DNA from: Limnochordaceae bacterium
GTDB lineage: Bacteria; Bacillota; Limnochordia; Limnochordales; Geochordaceae
DNA length: 64,000 nucleotides
NCBI GenBank assembly: GCA_014896295.1
Contig: JADBKR010000002.1
Span: 186,001-250,000, forward strand
Direction: 5' to 3'
How positions within the stretch are numbered: position 1 is the stretch's first letter; the number at the start of each line of letters is the position of its first letter. The notes under the pieces were generated by a model. That model had not been told where the DNA came from, made no database searches, and worked only from the letters and a program-made list of their open reading frames with translations. Shown in pieces: positions 52,591 through 61,791 of the stretch. The position numbers and the translations under genes were made by a program.

Positions 52591-53781
52591 ATGGTTACGC
52601 CTGCGCTCACCCAGAAGGTGGCCGCCCGATCGCTGGCACCCGGGACGCGGCGGATCCTGACCATCGGCTCCCTGTTGCTCCTGGCCCTCATCGTCGCTTA
52701 CATGGAGCAGCCTTCGTTCAGCTCCTATTACCGGCGGATCGTCAACGTGGCGTTCATCTACGTCGTGGCCGCGGTCAGCTATAACCTGATCAACGGCATC
52801 GCCGGCCAGTTCTCCCTGGGCCCCAACGGTTTCATGGCCATCGGCGGGTTCACCACCACGTTGCTCATGCTGCCGGTGGCGAAGAAGGCCCAGGTCTTCT
52901 TCCTCGAGCCCCTGATCTGGCCGTTCAACAGCTTCTCCGTCCCCGAGGTGCTCCACGGGTTCTTCGCCCGCCTCATTCCCCACGCCGGCCTGGCCGCCTT
53001 CCTCGCGAGCAACCTCGGCTTCTTGATCTCTCTTGCCGGTGCCGGGCTGGTCGCGGCCTTGGGCGGGCTCATCGTGGGAGCGCCGTCGCTGAGGCTCCGG
53101 GGCGATTACCTGGCCATCGCGACCTTCGGCTTCGGGGAGATCATCTTCGTGCTGGCCAACAACCTCATTCCCATCACCAACGGAGCCCTTGGGATCCGGG
53201 ACATCCCCGAGTACGCCAATCTCTGGTGGACGGCCGGCGCCGCCGTGGTGACCGTCTGGATCATCCAAAACCTGGTCAACTCCAGCTACGGGCGCGCTCT
53301 CAAGGCGATCCGGGAGGACGAGGTCGCGGCGGAGGCCATGGGGGTGCACGTCTTCACCCACAAGCTCCTGGCCTTCGTCGTGCATGCCTTTTTCGCCGGG
53401 GTCGCCGGCGGGCTGCTGGCCGCGCTCTTGACCACCATCTCCCCCTCCTTGTTCACCTTCTTCATGACCTTCCAGCTGCTCATCATCATCGTGCTCGGCG
53501 GGCTGGGAAGCACCACGGGAGCGGCCGTGACCGCGGTCGTCTACGCCATCCTGCAGGAGGTCCTGCGGGTCGTCGAGGCGCCGATGAGCATCGGGCCGCT
53601 CTACATCCCGGGGGTACCGGGGATGCGCATGGTCGTCTTCTCGGGCCTGCTGATCGTGCTCATGCTGTTCTACCGCCGGGGGTTGTTCGGGCGGGCCGAG
53701 CTGACGTGGGAGGGCCTGCAGGCCGTGGCGCTCGGCCTGGGTCGCCGGTTCGGGGCTTCGCCCCGGGAGAGGGGACGTTGA
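52591..53781 (+). CDS. livM: Branched-chain amino acid ABC transporter permease LivM
   Basis: 396 aa second permease. Motifs: AAVSYNLINGIAGQFSLGPN, AIGGFTTTLLMLPVAKK, RLRGDYLAIATFGFGEIIF, NLVNSSYGRALKAIREDEVA and VLGGLGSTTGAAVTAVVYAI. It carries an extra loop (about residues 95-150, FFLEPLIWPFNSFSVPEVLH) longer than usual for LivM. The stop is followed 1 nt later by livG. Confidence 0.93.
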   Translation: MVTPALTQKVAARSLAPGTRRILTIGSLLLLALIVAYMEQPSFSSYYRRIVNVAFIYVVAAVSYNLINGIAGQFSLGPNGFMAIGGFTTTLLMLPVAKKAQVFFLEPLIWPFNSFSVPEVLHGFFARLIPHAGLAAFLASNLGFLISLAGAGLVAALGGLIVGAPSLRLRGDYLAIATFGFGEIIFVLANNLIPITNGALGIRDIPEYANLWWTAGAAVVTVWIIQNLVNSSYGRALKAIREDEVAAEAMGVHVFTHKLLAFVVHAFFAGVAGGLLAALLTTISPSLFTFFMTFQLLIIIVLGGLGSTTGAAVTAVVYAILQEVLRVVEAPMSIGPLYIPGVPGMRMVVFSGLLIVLMLFYRRGLFGRAELTWEGLQAVALGLGRRFGASPRERGR

Positions 53782-53782
53782 C

Positions 53783-54561
53783 TTGTCCGCATCCCAACAG
53801 GCGTTGCTCCACCTGGAGGACGTTTCCATCCGCTTCGGGGGCCTGGTAGCGGTCCAGGGGCTGACCCTCTCCGTCCAGGAGGGCGCCATCGCCGGCCTCA
53901 TCGGGCCCAACGGCGCCGGCAAGACGACGGTCTTCAACATGATTACCGGCCAGTACGTGCCGACCTCCGGGGCCATCTATTTCGGCGGCCAGGCGATCCA
54001 CGGCTGGCCGCCGCATCGCGTCGCCGCCCTGGGTATCGCCCGCACCTTCCAAAACATCCGCCTCTTCCGGGATCTCAGCGTCCTCGAAAACGTGCTGGTC
54101 GGGCTCCACCTGCGGCGCAAGACCGGCGTCGCAGCGACGCTCTTCGGCACCCTCTCTCGGCGCCGGGAAGAGTCGGCGATGCACGAGGAGGCCCTCGCGC
54201 TCCTCGAAAGCGTGGGCCTGCTGGGGTACCTGCACGAGCGGGCCGGGGCGCTGCCGTACGGCCAGCAACGCCGCCTCGAGATCGCCCGGGCTCTGGCGAC
54301 CCGCCCGCGCCTTTTGCTGCTCGACGAGCCCGCCGCCGGCATGAACCCGGAGGAGATGCGGCAGCTGACGGAGTTCGTCCGGCAAGTGCGCGAGCGTCAT
54401 CGCCTGACGATCCTGCTCATCGAACACCACATGCAGATGGTGATGGAGATCTGCGAGCAGATCACCGTGCTCGACTACGGGGTCGCGATCGCCGAGGGCC
54501 CGCCCCAGCGCATCCAGCAGGACCCCCGGGTCATCGCCGCCTATCTGGGTGAGGAGCCGGC

Positions 54562-54565
<4 letters not shown>
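53783..54565 (+). CDS. livG: Branched-chain amino acid ABC transporter ATP-binding protein LivG
   Basis: 260 aa from TTG 53783. Walker A LIGPNGAGKTTVFNMITG, Q-loop IARTFQNIRLF, signature LPYGQQRRLEIARALATRPR (degenerate LSxGQ), Walker B LLLLDEPAAGMNPEE, switch LLIEHHMQMVMEICEQ. The N-terminal SIRFGGLVAVQGLTLSVQEG is typical of LivG. Overlaps livF (ATGA). Confidence 0.93.
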
Positions 54566-55291
<726 letters not shown>

Positions 55292-55368
55292 CAGGGGCCC
55301 CTTCTTGCAGGAGTCCAGGGTCGCCCACCGAACATCGCCCCCACGAGCAACGGGGGGACGATGCCGCC

Positions 55369-55728
55369 GTGCAGTGGGATCAGGCCCAGGAAGAGCCAAC
55401 GGGTCGCGCCGAGCTTCCTACCGTGGTGCTCCGAGGCATGGGCTGGCGCATGGTGGCCATGTACCTCACCAAGCTGGGGGGCGAGGTCATGACGCCTGAC
55501 CCCTTGGGCTCGGCCCAGAGCCTCGCGAGCGGCTCGGGGGCGTTGTCGGAGCGCCCGGTGCTGGCCGAAGTGTCCGGCAAGGGCTGGAAGGCCCGGCTCC
55601 ACGAAGAGGTCGAGTTCACGGGTGCGCTGCGATCCAACCGGGTAGAGGTGCGGCTCTTCGGCGAGCCCGACGCCGTCGAGCACGTGCTGACCGGGCTGCG
55701 CCGGATGGCCCTCATGGAAGAAGCATGA
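55369..55728 (+). CDS. Hypothetical protein
   Basis: About 119 aa from GTG 55369; GGGGGACG is a modest Shine-Dalgarno. Not recognised. Contains GMGWRMVAMYLTKLGGEVMT, then ELP-like VLAEVSGKGWKARLHEEVEF and VEVRLFGEPDAVEHVLTGLR. A small alpha/beta fold is plausible. The upstream open frame belongs to the frameshift shadow of livF. Confidence 0.5.
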   Translation: MQWDQAQEEPTGRAELPTVVLRGMGWRMVAMYLTKLGGEVMTPDPLGSAQSLASGSGALSERPVLAEVSGKGWKARLHEEVEFTGALRSNRVEVRLFGEPDAVEHVLTGLRRMALMEEA

Positions 55729-55755
55729 GGGGCCGTTCGGCGGCGGCCCTCGCCG

Positions 55756-55780
55756 CACGGCGCCGGCCGGCCGCGCCGTG
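55756..55780. terminator. Hairpin between two convergent small genes
   Basis: CACGGCGC (55756-55763) pairs with GCGCCGTG (55773-55780), 9-nt loop. It could stop transcription from both sides. No U-tract. Confidence 0.45.
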
Positions 55781-55797
55781 GATCCCGAGGTGTGGCG

Positions 55798-56022
55798 TCA
55801 GCCCGCCTGCTCGTCACCGGCCACGGCCGTCGCCCGAGGGCCGGCGGCACACTCGGATTCTTCCACGCTGACCATCAGCTCGCAGACCCGGTCGTCCAGA
55901 GAGGCGACCTCCCGCTGGTACGCGTCCAGCTGCCGCTTGATGACGTCGAGCTCACGCAGCAGCCAGATGTTGGACAAGAGCAGCACGCCCAGCCCGGCCG
56001 CAAACAGGAGTTGGATCCACAT
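55798..56022 (-). CDS. Small membrane protein with coiled coil
   Basis: 74 aa from ATG 56022 behind GGGAGG (6 nt). One helix, MWIQLLFAAGLGVLLLSNIW, then a coiled-coil-like LLRELDVIKRQLDAYQREVASLDDRV. Unknown function; the topology resembles DivIC/FtsL-like or other small bitopic proteins, with no sequence match. It is near folD on the same strand. Confidence 0.6.
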   Translation of the reverse strand: MWIQLLFAAGLGVLLLSNIWLLRELDVIKRQLDAYQREVASLDDRVCELMVSVEESECAAGPRATAVAGDEQAG

Positions 56023-56106
56023 CCATCCTGTGCCTCCCGTCTCCCCGCGGTCTTGCCCGGGAGGCAACCTTATGTAGCGCCGGCCGCGCTATGCCTGCGA
56101 AGTTGT

Positions 56107-56988
56107 TCAAAACGCGTCGTGCGCCGGCACGCCGAGCAGCCCCTCGGCCGCCCGCAGGGTATTGGCCATCAGCATGGCGACCGTCATCGGCCCCACGCCG
56201 CCAGGCACCGGCGTCACGTAGCCGGCGACGCCCAGGGCCGCCTCGAAGTCGACGTCGCCCGTCAGCTTGCCGTCGGCCGTCCGGTTGATCCCCACGTCGA
56301 TGACCACGGCGCCGGGCTTGATCCAGTCCCCCTGGATCATCCGGGCCTTGCCCACGGCCGCCACCAGCACGTCCGCCTCGCGGCAGACGGCGGGGAGGTC
56401 CCGGGTGCGGGAGTGGCAGATGGTGACGGTCGCATGCCGGCTCAGCAGGAGCAGGGCCGTCGGCTTGCCGACGATGTTGCTGCGCCCCACGACCACGGCC
56501 CTCCGCCCCACCAGGTCGGTGCCCGTGGAGTCGATGAGCGCCAGGATGCCGGCCGGCGTGCACGGGACGAGCGAGGGGCGGCCCTCCAGCAGCCGCCCCA
56601 TGTTGGCCGGGTGAAACCCGTCCACGTCCTTGCGGGGGTCGATGCGCTCCAGGAAGCCCGACGCCTCCAGGTGGGGCGGGAGCGGTAGCTGCAGGAGGAT
56701 GCCGTGGACCTCCGGGTCGTCGTTGAGACGGTCGATGCGATCGGCGAGTTCGCCAGCGGGGGTGTCGGCGGGCAGGTGGTGCACCCAGGACCGCATCCCC
56801 AGTTCCTCGCAGGCCTTGCGCTTGTTTCGGACGTAAACGACCGAGGCCGGGTTGTCCCCCACGAGGAGCACCGCCAGGCCCGGGACCGTGCCGTAGCGCT
56901 CCTTCATCGCCGCCAGCCGCCGGGCCACCCGCTGGCGCACTTCGGAGGCGAGCCGCTTGCCGTCGATGATCTGCGCCGCGCTTGCCAT
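56107..56988 (-). CDS. folD: Methylenetetrahydrofolate dehydrogenase/cyclohydrolase
   Basis: Bifunctional C1 enzyme, 293 aa from ATG 56988. Motifs: [20 protein letters not shown] with the catalytic Lys (YVxxKxKAC), [45 protein letters not shown] and [17 protein letters not shown]. 293 aa is slightly longer than E. coli FolD (288). The start [13 protein letters not shown] is preferred to the longer frame. Confidence 0.95.
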   Translation of the reverse strand: MASAAQIIDGKRLASEVRQRVARRLAAMKERYGTVPGLAVLLVGDNPASVVYVRNKRKACEELGMRSWVHHLPADTPAGELADRIDRLNDDPEVHGILLQLPLPPHLEASGFLERIDPRKDVDGFHPANMGRLLEGRPSLVPCTPAGILALIDSTGTDLVGRRAVVVGRSNIVGKPTALLLLSRHATVTICHSRTRDLPAVCREADVLVAAVGKARMIQGDWIKPGAVVIDVGINRTADGKLTGDVDFEAALGVAGYVTPVPGGVGPMTVAMLMANTLRAAEGLLGVPAHDAF

Positions 56989-57121
56989 GACGCCACCCTC
57001 TCCTCCGACCGCCCCAAAACCACCCTGGAAGGCGGCCACGGGCGCGGTTCGAGGGCCGGCGACCCCACTCCTCTCGCCTGGCCACCGGGCTGTGAGCTTC
57101 GTCGCGGGCCGCGCCGGCTGC

Positions 57122-58138
57122 TCAGGAGGCCGCTTCCGCCTCCGCCGCCGCGATCTCCTGGTTGCGCCGCCGGCTGCGCAACGTCTTGTGCTCCAGGTGG
57201 TGGATGGTTTCGATCAGCCGGACGGTCTTGGTATGGCCCCGCATCAAGATGGAGTGGGTGCGGGCCGTCCGGTGCGAGTAACGCACGCCGCGCAGCAGAT
57301 CCCCGTCGGTCACCCCGGTGGCGGCGAAGATCACCCGGTCGGTCGCGATGAGGTCGTCCTGGGTGTAGACCCTCTTGGTGTCGGTAAAGCCCGCCCGGAT
57401 GGCCTTCTCCTCGTCCTCGGGCGTCGGGAACCACAGGCGGCACTGGAGCTCGCCCCCCAGGCACTTGAGCGCCGCTGCCGTGAGGACGCCTTCCGGCGCG
57501 CCGCCGATGCCGAGCAGCATGTCGACGCCGGTCCCCTCGAGGGCCGTCGCGATCCCGGCGGCCACGTCGCCGTCGGAGATGAGCTTGATCCGGGCTCCTA
57601 CCTCCCGGACCTCCTGGATGAGCCGGGCGTGGCGCGGCCGGTCCAGGATGACCACGGTGAGCTCGTTGACCCGCCGCCCCAGCACGGCCGCCACGACCCT
57701 CAGGTTTTCCCTCACGGTCGCGTGGATGTCGATGTGGCCGGCCGCCTGGGGGCCGACGGCGATCTTCTCCATGTAGAAGGCCGGCAGGCCCAGGATGGTG
57801 CCGCGCTCGGCGGCCACCAGCACCGACATGGCGTTGGGCAGCCCGTTGGCCACGAGGCGGGTCCCCTCCAGGGGATCCACGGCGATGTCGACCTCGGGGC
57901 CGTCGCCCGTCCCGACCTTCTCCCCCACGTAGAGCATGGGGGCTTTATCTTTCTCGCCCTCGCCGATGATCACGGTCCCCTGGACCCGCACCAGGTCCAG
58001 CATGCCCCGCATCCCGTCCACGGCCGCATCGTCGGCGGCCTCCTTGTCCCCCTTGCCCATCCAGGGAGCCGCTCGAAGGGCGGCCGTCTCCGTCACCCGG
58101 AGGAAATCCAGCATGACCTCGCGCTCGCGATCTTGCAT
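57122..58138 (-). CDS. glpX: Fructose-1,6-bisphosphatase class II
   Basis: Gluconeogenic FBPase, 338 aa from ATG 58138 behind GGAGG. Motifs: [60 protein letters not shown], and [40 protein letters not shown]. The metal-binding DPLEGT and GEGEKD are intact. The Ala/Glu-rich C-terminal tail is unremarkable. Confidence 0.95.
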   Translation of the reverse strand: MQDREREVMLDFLRVTETAALRAAPWMGKGDKEAADDAAVDGMRGMLDLVRVQGTVIIGEGEKDKAPMLYVGEKVGTGDGPEVDIAVDPLEGTRLVANGLPNAMSVLVAAERGTILGLPAFYMEKIAVGPQAAGHIDIHATVRENLRVVAAVLGRRVNELTVVILDRPRHARLIQEVREVGARIKLISDGDVAAGIATALEGTGVDMLLGIGGAPEGVLTAAALKCLGGELQCRLWFPTPEDEEKAIRAGFTDTKRVYTQDDLIATDRVIFAATGVTDGDLLRGVRYSHRTARTHSILMRGHTKTVRLIETIHHLEHKTLRSRRRNQEIAAAEAEAAS

Positions 58139-58321
58139 CCAGGACCTCCACCCTCCCCGGCCGCGCACCGGCCGCCCGCCGGCGCCGCGCCCGGCCGGTG
58201 TAATCGCTTAATCAGCAGCGTATTCGCTTTCCAGGCTCGGCACCCTTTGCGAATGCTAACCAGCAAGCCGAAGAGGGGGAAAGGCAGGCGGTGTTGTGGG
58301 GCCGCGCAGGACCATCAAAAG

Positions 58322-58396
<75 letters not shown>

Positions 58397-58500
58397 ACCG
58401 TTGCTGCGAGGGTGATTATACCCTCTCGGAAGCCCTGAAGCAACCGCGCCCGGCAGGCGTCGCGGCCGGTTCCCGGCCGGTGGGAGTCCCCGTGTGCGCT

Positions 58501-59208
58501 TCACCCGCCGGGGGGCTCCCGTTCCTGGACGAACAGCTGGCCCTCGGAGTCCAGCGAGGCGTACAGGACCTCCTTGGGGTCGTGGATGCCCCGTTGCTCG
58601 AGGCTCTTCTTGAGCCACGTGATGTCGAGCCCCGCCGCCGCCAGCGCCCGGTAGTCGATGCGGCCGTCGTTGATGAGCGGGATGGGCAGCCCCTCGTACG
58701 ACGTGGAGATCCCCAGGTCGGACGGGCGGACAGGCCGCTTTTGCGATTTGGGGATGACGCTGAGCTGGCCGTTGGTCTCGAGGATGGCCACCTCCACGTC
58801 GCTGATGTTGGGCAGGTTTTTCTGGCGCAGCTGCTCCATGAGGTCGTCGACGCCGTAGCGCAGCCGGCGCAGTTCCTGCTCGACGATGCGGCCGTCCTTC
58901 ACGACGATGCTGGGGGTGCCGGCGATGATGTTGCGGGCGGTGGTGCTCTTCAGGGACGCCCACGACATCAGCAGCTGCGTGACGAGCAGCGTGAAGATGG
59001 GAACGGCACCCTCCACCACCGACACGTTGGAGTTTTCGATGGGCAGCGCTGCCAGCTCTGCCAGCATGATGGTGAGCACGAGATCCCATGGAGAAAGGGT
59101 CCCGATCTCCCGCTTCCCCATGATCCGGACGACGACCAGCAACAAGATGTAGAAGAAGAACGTCTTGGCCGCCAGCGACAGAGGATGCAGCCAGGCGTGC
59201 TGTGGCAA
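58501..59208 (-). CDS. DUF421 (YetF-like) membrane protein
   Basis: 235 aa from TTG 59208 (SD AGGTGATG 6 nt before). Two or three N-terminal helices (FFFYILLLVVVRIMGKREIG, DLVLTIMLAELAALPI) and a cytoplasmic YetF domain: KDGRIVEQELRRLRYGVDDL, VEVAILETNGQLSVIPKSQK. DUF421 proteins of spore formers (YetF, SpoVA-associated 2Duf) are linked to spore and membrane functions. No sporulation genes are adjacent. Confidence 0.85.
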   Translation of the reverse strand: MPQHAWLHPLSLAAKTFFFYILLLVVVRIMGKREIGTLSPWDLVLTIMLAELAALPIENSNVSVVEGAVPIFTLLVTQLLMSWASLKSTTARNIIAGTPSIVVKDGRIVEQELRRLRYGVDDLMEQLRQKNLPNISDVEVAILETNGQLSVIPKSQKRPVRPSDLGISTSYEGLPIPLINDGRIDYRALAAAGLDITWLKKSLEQRGIHDPKEVLYASLDSEGQLFVQEREPPGG

Positions 59209-59309
59209 GCCCGCATCACCTACGACGTGAGACGGATGGGACCTCCGGTATTGTGCCGCGGCGCCTCGGCACGTCATGCGCCGGGCGGAGCGCGCATAGA
59301 CATCGGCGC

Positions 59310-59364
59310 TTGACTGCGCGCCTCGCCCGGCGATATATAATCCGTACGGATAGCTACTATCCGT
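59310..59364 (+). promoter_or_regulatory. Promoter with dyad operator for the P1B ATPase gene
   Basis: TTGACT (59310-59315), 18-bp spacer, TATATA (59334-59339; TATAAT at 59336-59341 with a 20-bp spacer). Immediately after lies the exact dyad ACGGATAG-CTA-CTATCCGT (59346-59364), overlapping TCCGTACGGA (59341-59350). Its position at the start of transcription suits a repressor such as a metal sensor. Confidence 0.6.
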
Positions 59365-59437
59365 TGAGAACCTCTCGCAACAATAAACCTGGTTAAGGGT
59401 TCAGGGCGCACGCGCTCTGCCCCAGAAAGGAGCCTCC

Positions 59438-61490
59438 ATGGCTGCCGCTGCTCAGCTTGGGTCGACCGTCACCTCTGACCGCACCCTGGCTCGCTTCCGG
59501 CCGCTGGCCGTTCCTCTGGTGACCGGCCTGCTGGTGGTCGCCGGCTGGTGGCTCGAGTCTCGCCACGCCGCCGTCGCGGCTCTCACGAGCAGCCCGGGTC
59601 CGCTGCTGCTGCGTCCTGGATGGGCGGCGCTCGTGGTCTACGCCCTCGCCTACCTGGTCGGAGGGTACGAGTCGGCCCGGGCAGGATGGCACGCCTTGCG
59701 CCGCGGCCGGATCGACATCGACTTCCTCATGGTCGCGGCGGCGCTGGGCGCGGCTGCCATTGGCCAGGCGCTCGACGGCGCCATCCTGATCTTCATCTTC
59801 GCCCTGAGCAACGCGCTCGAGGAGTACGCGACCGGCCGGACCCGTAAGGCCATCGAGGCGCTGGTGCGGCTGCGGCCCACCCGGGCCCGTAGGGTCACGA
59901 GCCTCGACGACGCCGCCGAAACAGAGCTCATCACCGCGGATCAGTTGCGCCCGGGCGAGTTCGTGCTGGTCTTGCCCGGCGAACAGGTGCCGGCCGACGG
60001 CGTCGTCGTGCGGGGCGTTTCGGCCGTCGACACGTCCGCCATCACGGGAGAGAGCATTCCCCAGCAACGGCAACCCGGCGACCAGCTCTTCGCCGGCAGC
60101 GTCAACCGGGAAGGCGCCCTGTGGCTGCGGGTGGAGCGGCCTGCGCAAGAGAGCACCCTGGCGCGCATCATCCAGCTCGTGGAACAGGCGCAGCAGCGCA
60201 AGGCTCCCACCCAGCTCTTCATCGAGCGCTTCGAACAGGTCTACTCCGCCCTGGTCGTGGCCGGGACCGTCGCGCTCATCGCGGCGGGCCTGACGGTGCT
60301 GGGCTGGGGCGTTTCCCAGACCATCTACCGGGCCATGACCGTCATGGTGGTCGCCTCGCCGTGCGCCGTCGTGCTCTCGACCATGCCCGTCATGCTGTCG
60401 GCCATCGCCAGCGGTGCCCGTAACGGCGTCCTGTTCAAGGGGGCTCTCGACCTGGAGCAGCTGGCGGGGGTGCGGGTCGTCGCGTTCGACAAGACGGGCA
60501 CGCTGACGCTCGGCCTGCCACAGCTCGTCGCCATCCATGCCCGCCCGCCCTTCACCGAGGAGCAACTGCTGGCAGCCGCCGCAGCCGCGGAGTCCGGTAG
60601 CGAACACCCCATCGCAGGCGCCATCCTACAAGAGGCGCGCCGCAGGGGCCTGTCCCTGCCCAGCCCCGAACACAGCCGCACCCATCCGGGGCGGGGCGTC
60701 GAGGCGGTCGTGAGCGGCGACCGGATTCTGGTCGGCAGCCCGGCCTGGTTTCACGAGATGGGGCAGCCTCTCGACGGCGAGCTGGCGGATGCCCTGGCCC
60801 GCCTCGAATCGGCCGGTCACACCGCCATGGTGCTCAGCATCAACGGCTCCGGGCCGGCCGGGATCCTGGCGGTGGCCGACCGGGCTCGCCCCCACGCTCG
60901 AGAAGCCGTACAGGCGCTGCAGAGGCTCGGGCTGCGAGTGGTCATGCTGACCGGCGACAACGAGCGGGTGGCTCAGGCCATGGGCAGGGAGCTCGGCGTG
61001 GACGAGGTGTACGCGGGGTTGCTGCCCGAGGACAAGATGCGGATCCTTCAAGAGCTGGAGCAGCGCTACGGCCCCGTGGCCATGGTCGGCGACGGCATCA
61101 ACGACGCGCCGGCGCTGGTGTCGGCCGCCGTCGGCATCGCCATGGGCCGGGCCGGCACGGACGTCGCCCTGGAGACGGCCGACGTGGTGCTCATGTCCGA
61201 CGAGCTGGTCCGCCTCGAGGGCGCCGTCGCGCATCGGGCGGCGCGCCGAGCGGGTGGTGCGGCAGAACCTGGCGTTTGCCTTCGGCGTCATCGCCGTCCT
61301 GCTGGTGAGCGCCACGACGGGGCACCTCAGCCTCACGCAAGGGGTCGTGGGACACGAGACGAGCACCGTGCTGGTCGCTCTCAACGGGCTGCGCCTGCTG
61401 GGCTTCCGGTGGCCGCGGCTTCAGGGGGCGAGCGCCGAGGCGGAAGCGGCCGCCGGCATCGACGGGGTGGCCGAGGTCCGGCCTGCTTGA
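59438..61490 (+). pseudogene. P1B-4-type metal-transporting ATPase, frameshifted near the C-terminus
   Basis: Transition-metal efflux ATPase, about 683 aa after correction. It has no N-terminal HMA domain. TM6 motif SPC (residues 307-309, VVASPCAVVLS), phosphorylation DKTGTLT, actuator SAITGES, HP motif SEHPIAGAI, hinge GDGINDAPAL. TM7 (next frame) has GHETSTVLVALNGLRLL. SPC together with HExST fits the P1B-4 class (Co/Fe efflux, CoaT, PfeT). The main frame ends VLMSDELVRLEGAVAHRA and shifts at 61236-61246; the other frame starts RAERVVRQNLAFAFG. Removing one G restores it. ATG 59438 follows AAAGGAG. Confidence 0.9.
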
Positions 61491-61515
61491 TCGGGCAGGG
61501 GCGGTCGGATATACT
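61487..61515 (+). promoter_or_regulatory. Promoter for the tRNA pair
   Basis: TTGATC (61487-61492), 17-bp spacer, TATACT (61510-61515), 12 nt before the tRNA-Gly 5' end. The -35 box overlaps the ATPase stop. Confidence 0.6.
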
Positions 61516-61527
61516 GAGAGGCAGCGA

Positions 61528-61602
61528 GCGGATGTAGCGCAGTGGTAGCGCATCGGCTTCCCAAGCCGACGGTCGCGGGTTCGAATCCCGTCATCCGCTC
61601 CA
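61528..61602 (+). tRNA. tRNA-Gly (anticodon CCC)
   Basis: 75 nt, CCA encoded. Acceptor GCGGATG/CATCCGC, anticodon loop TTCCCAA (CCC), T-arm loop TTCGAAT. Confidence 0.95.
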
Positions 61603-61639
61603 CTTTCGCGAAAGGGCCCCTGAGGCCCGCCGCACTCGA

Positions 61640-61715
61640 GCTGGCGTAGCTCAGACGGCAGAGCGGCGCACTCGTAATGCGCAGGTCGGCGGTTCGATTC
61701 CGCCCGCCAGCTCCA
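61640..61715 (+). tRNA. tRNA-Thr (anticodon CGT)
   Basis: 76 nt, CCA encoded. Acceptor GCTGGCG/CGCCAGC, anticodon stem GCGCA/TGCGC around CTCGTAA (CGT), T-arm GGCGG-TTCGATT-CCGCC. Confidence 0.95.
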
Positions 61716-61791
61716 GCGTGATGACGTCCCCAGCATGGTCCGGCTTCGGCGCGTCCTCTGGCGGGCCACCCGGCATGGGTGGCCCACCCCC

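Noticed and set aside
55292..55368. N-terminal extension of the 119-aa protein into livF
   Set aside because: It is the out-of-frame reading of livF.
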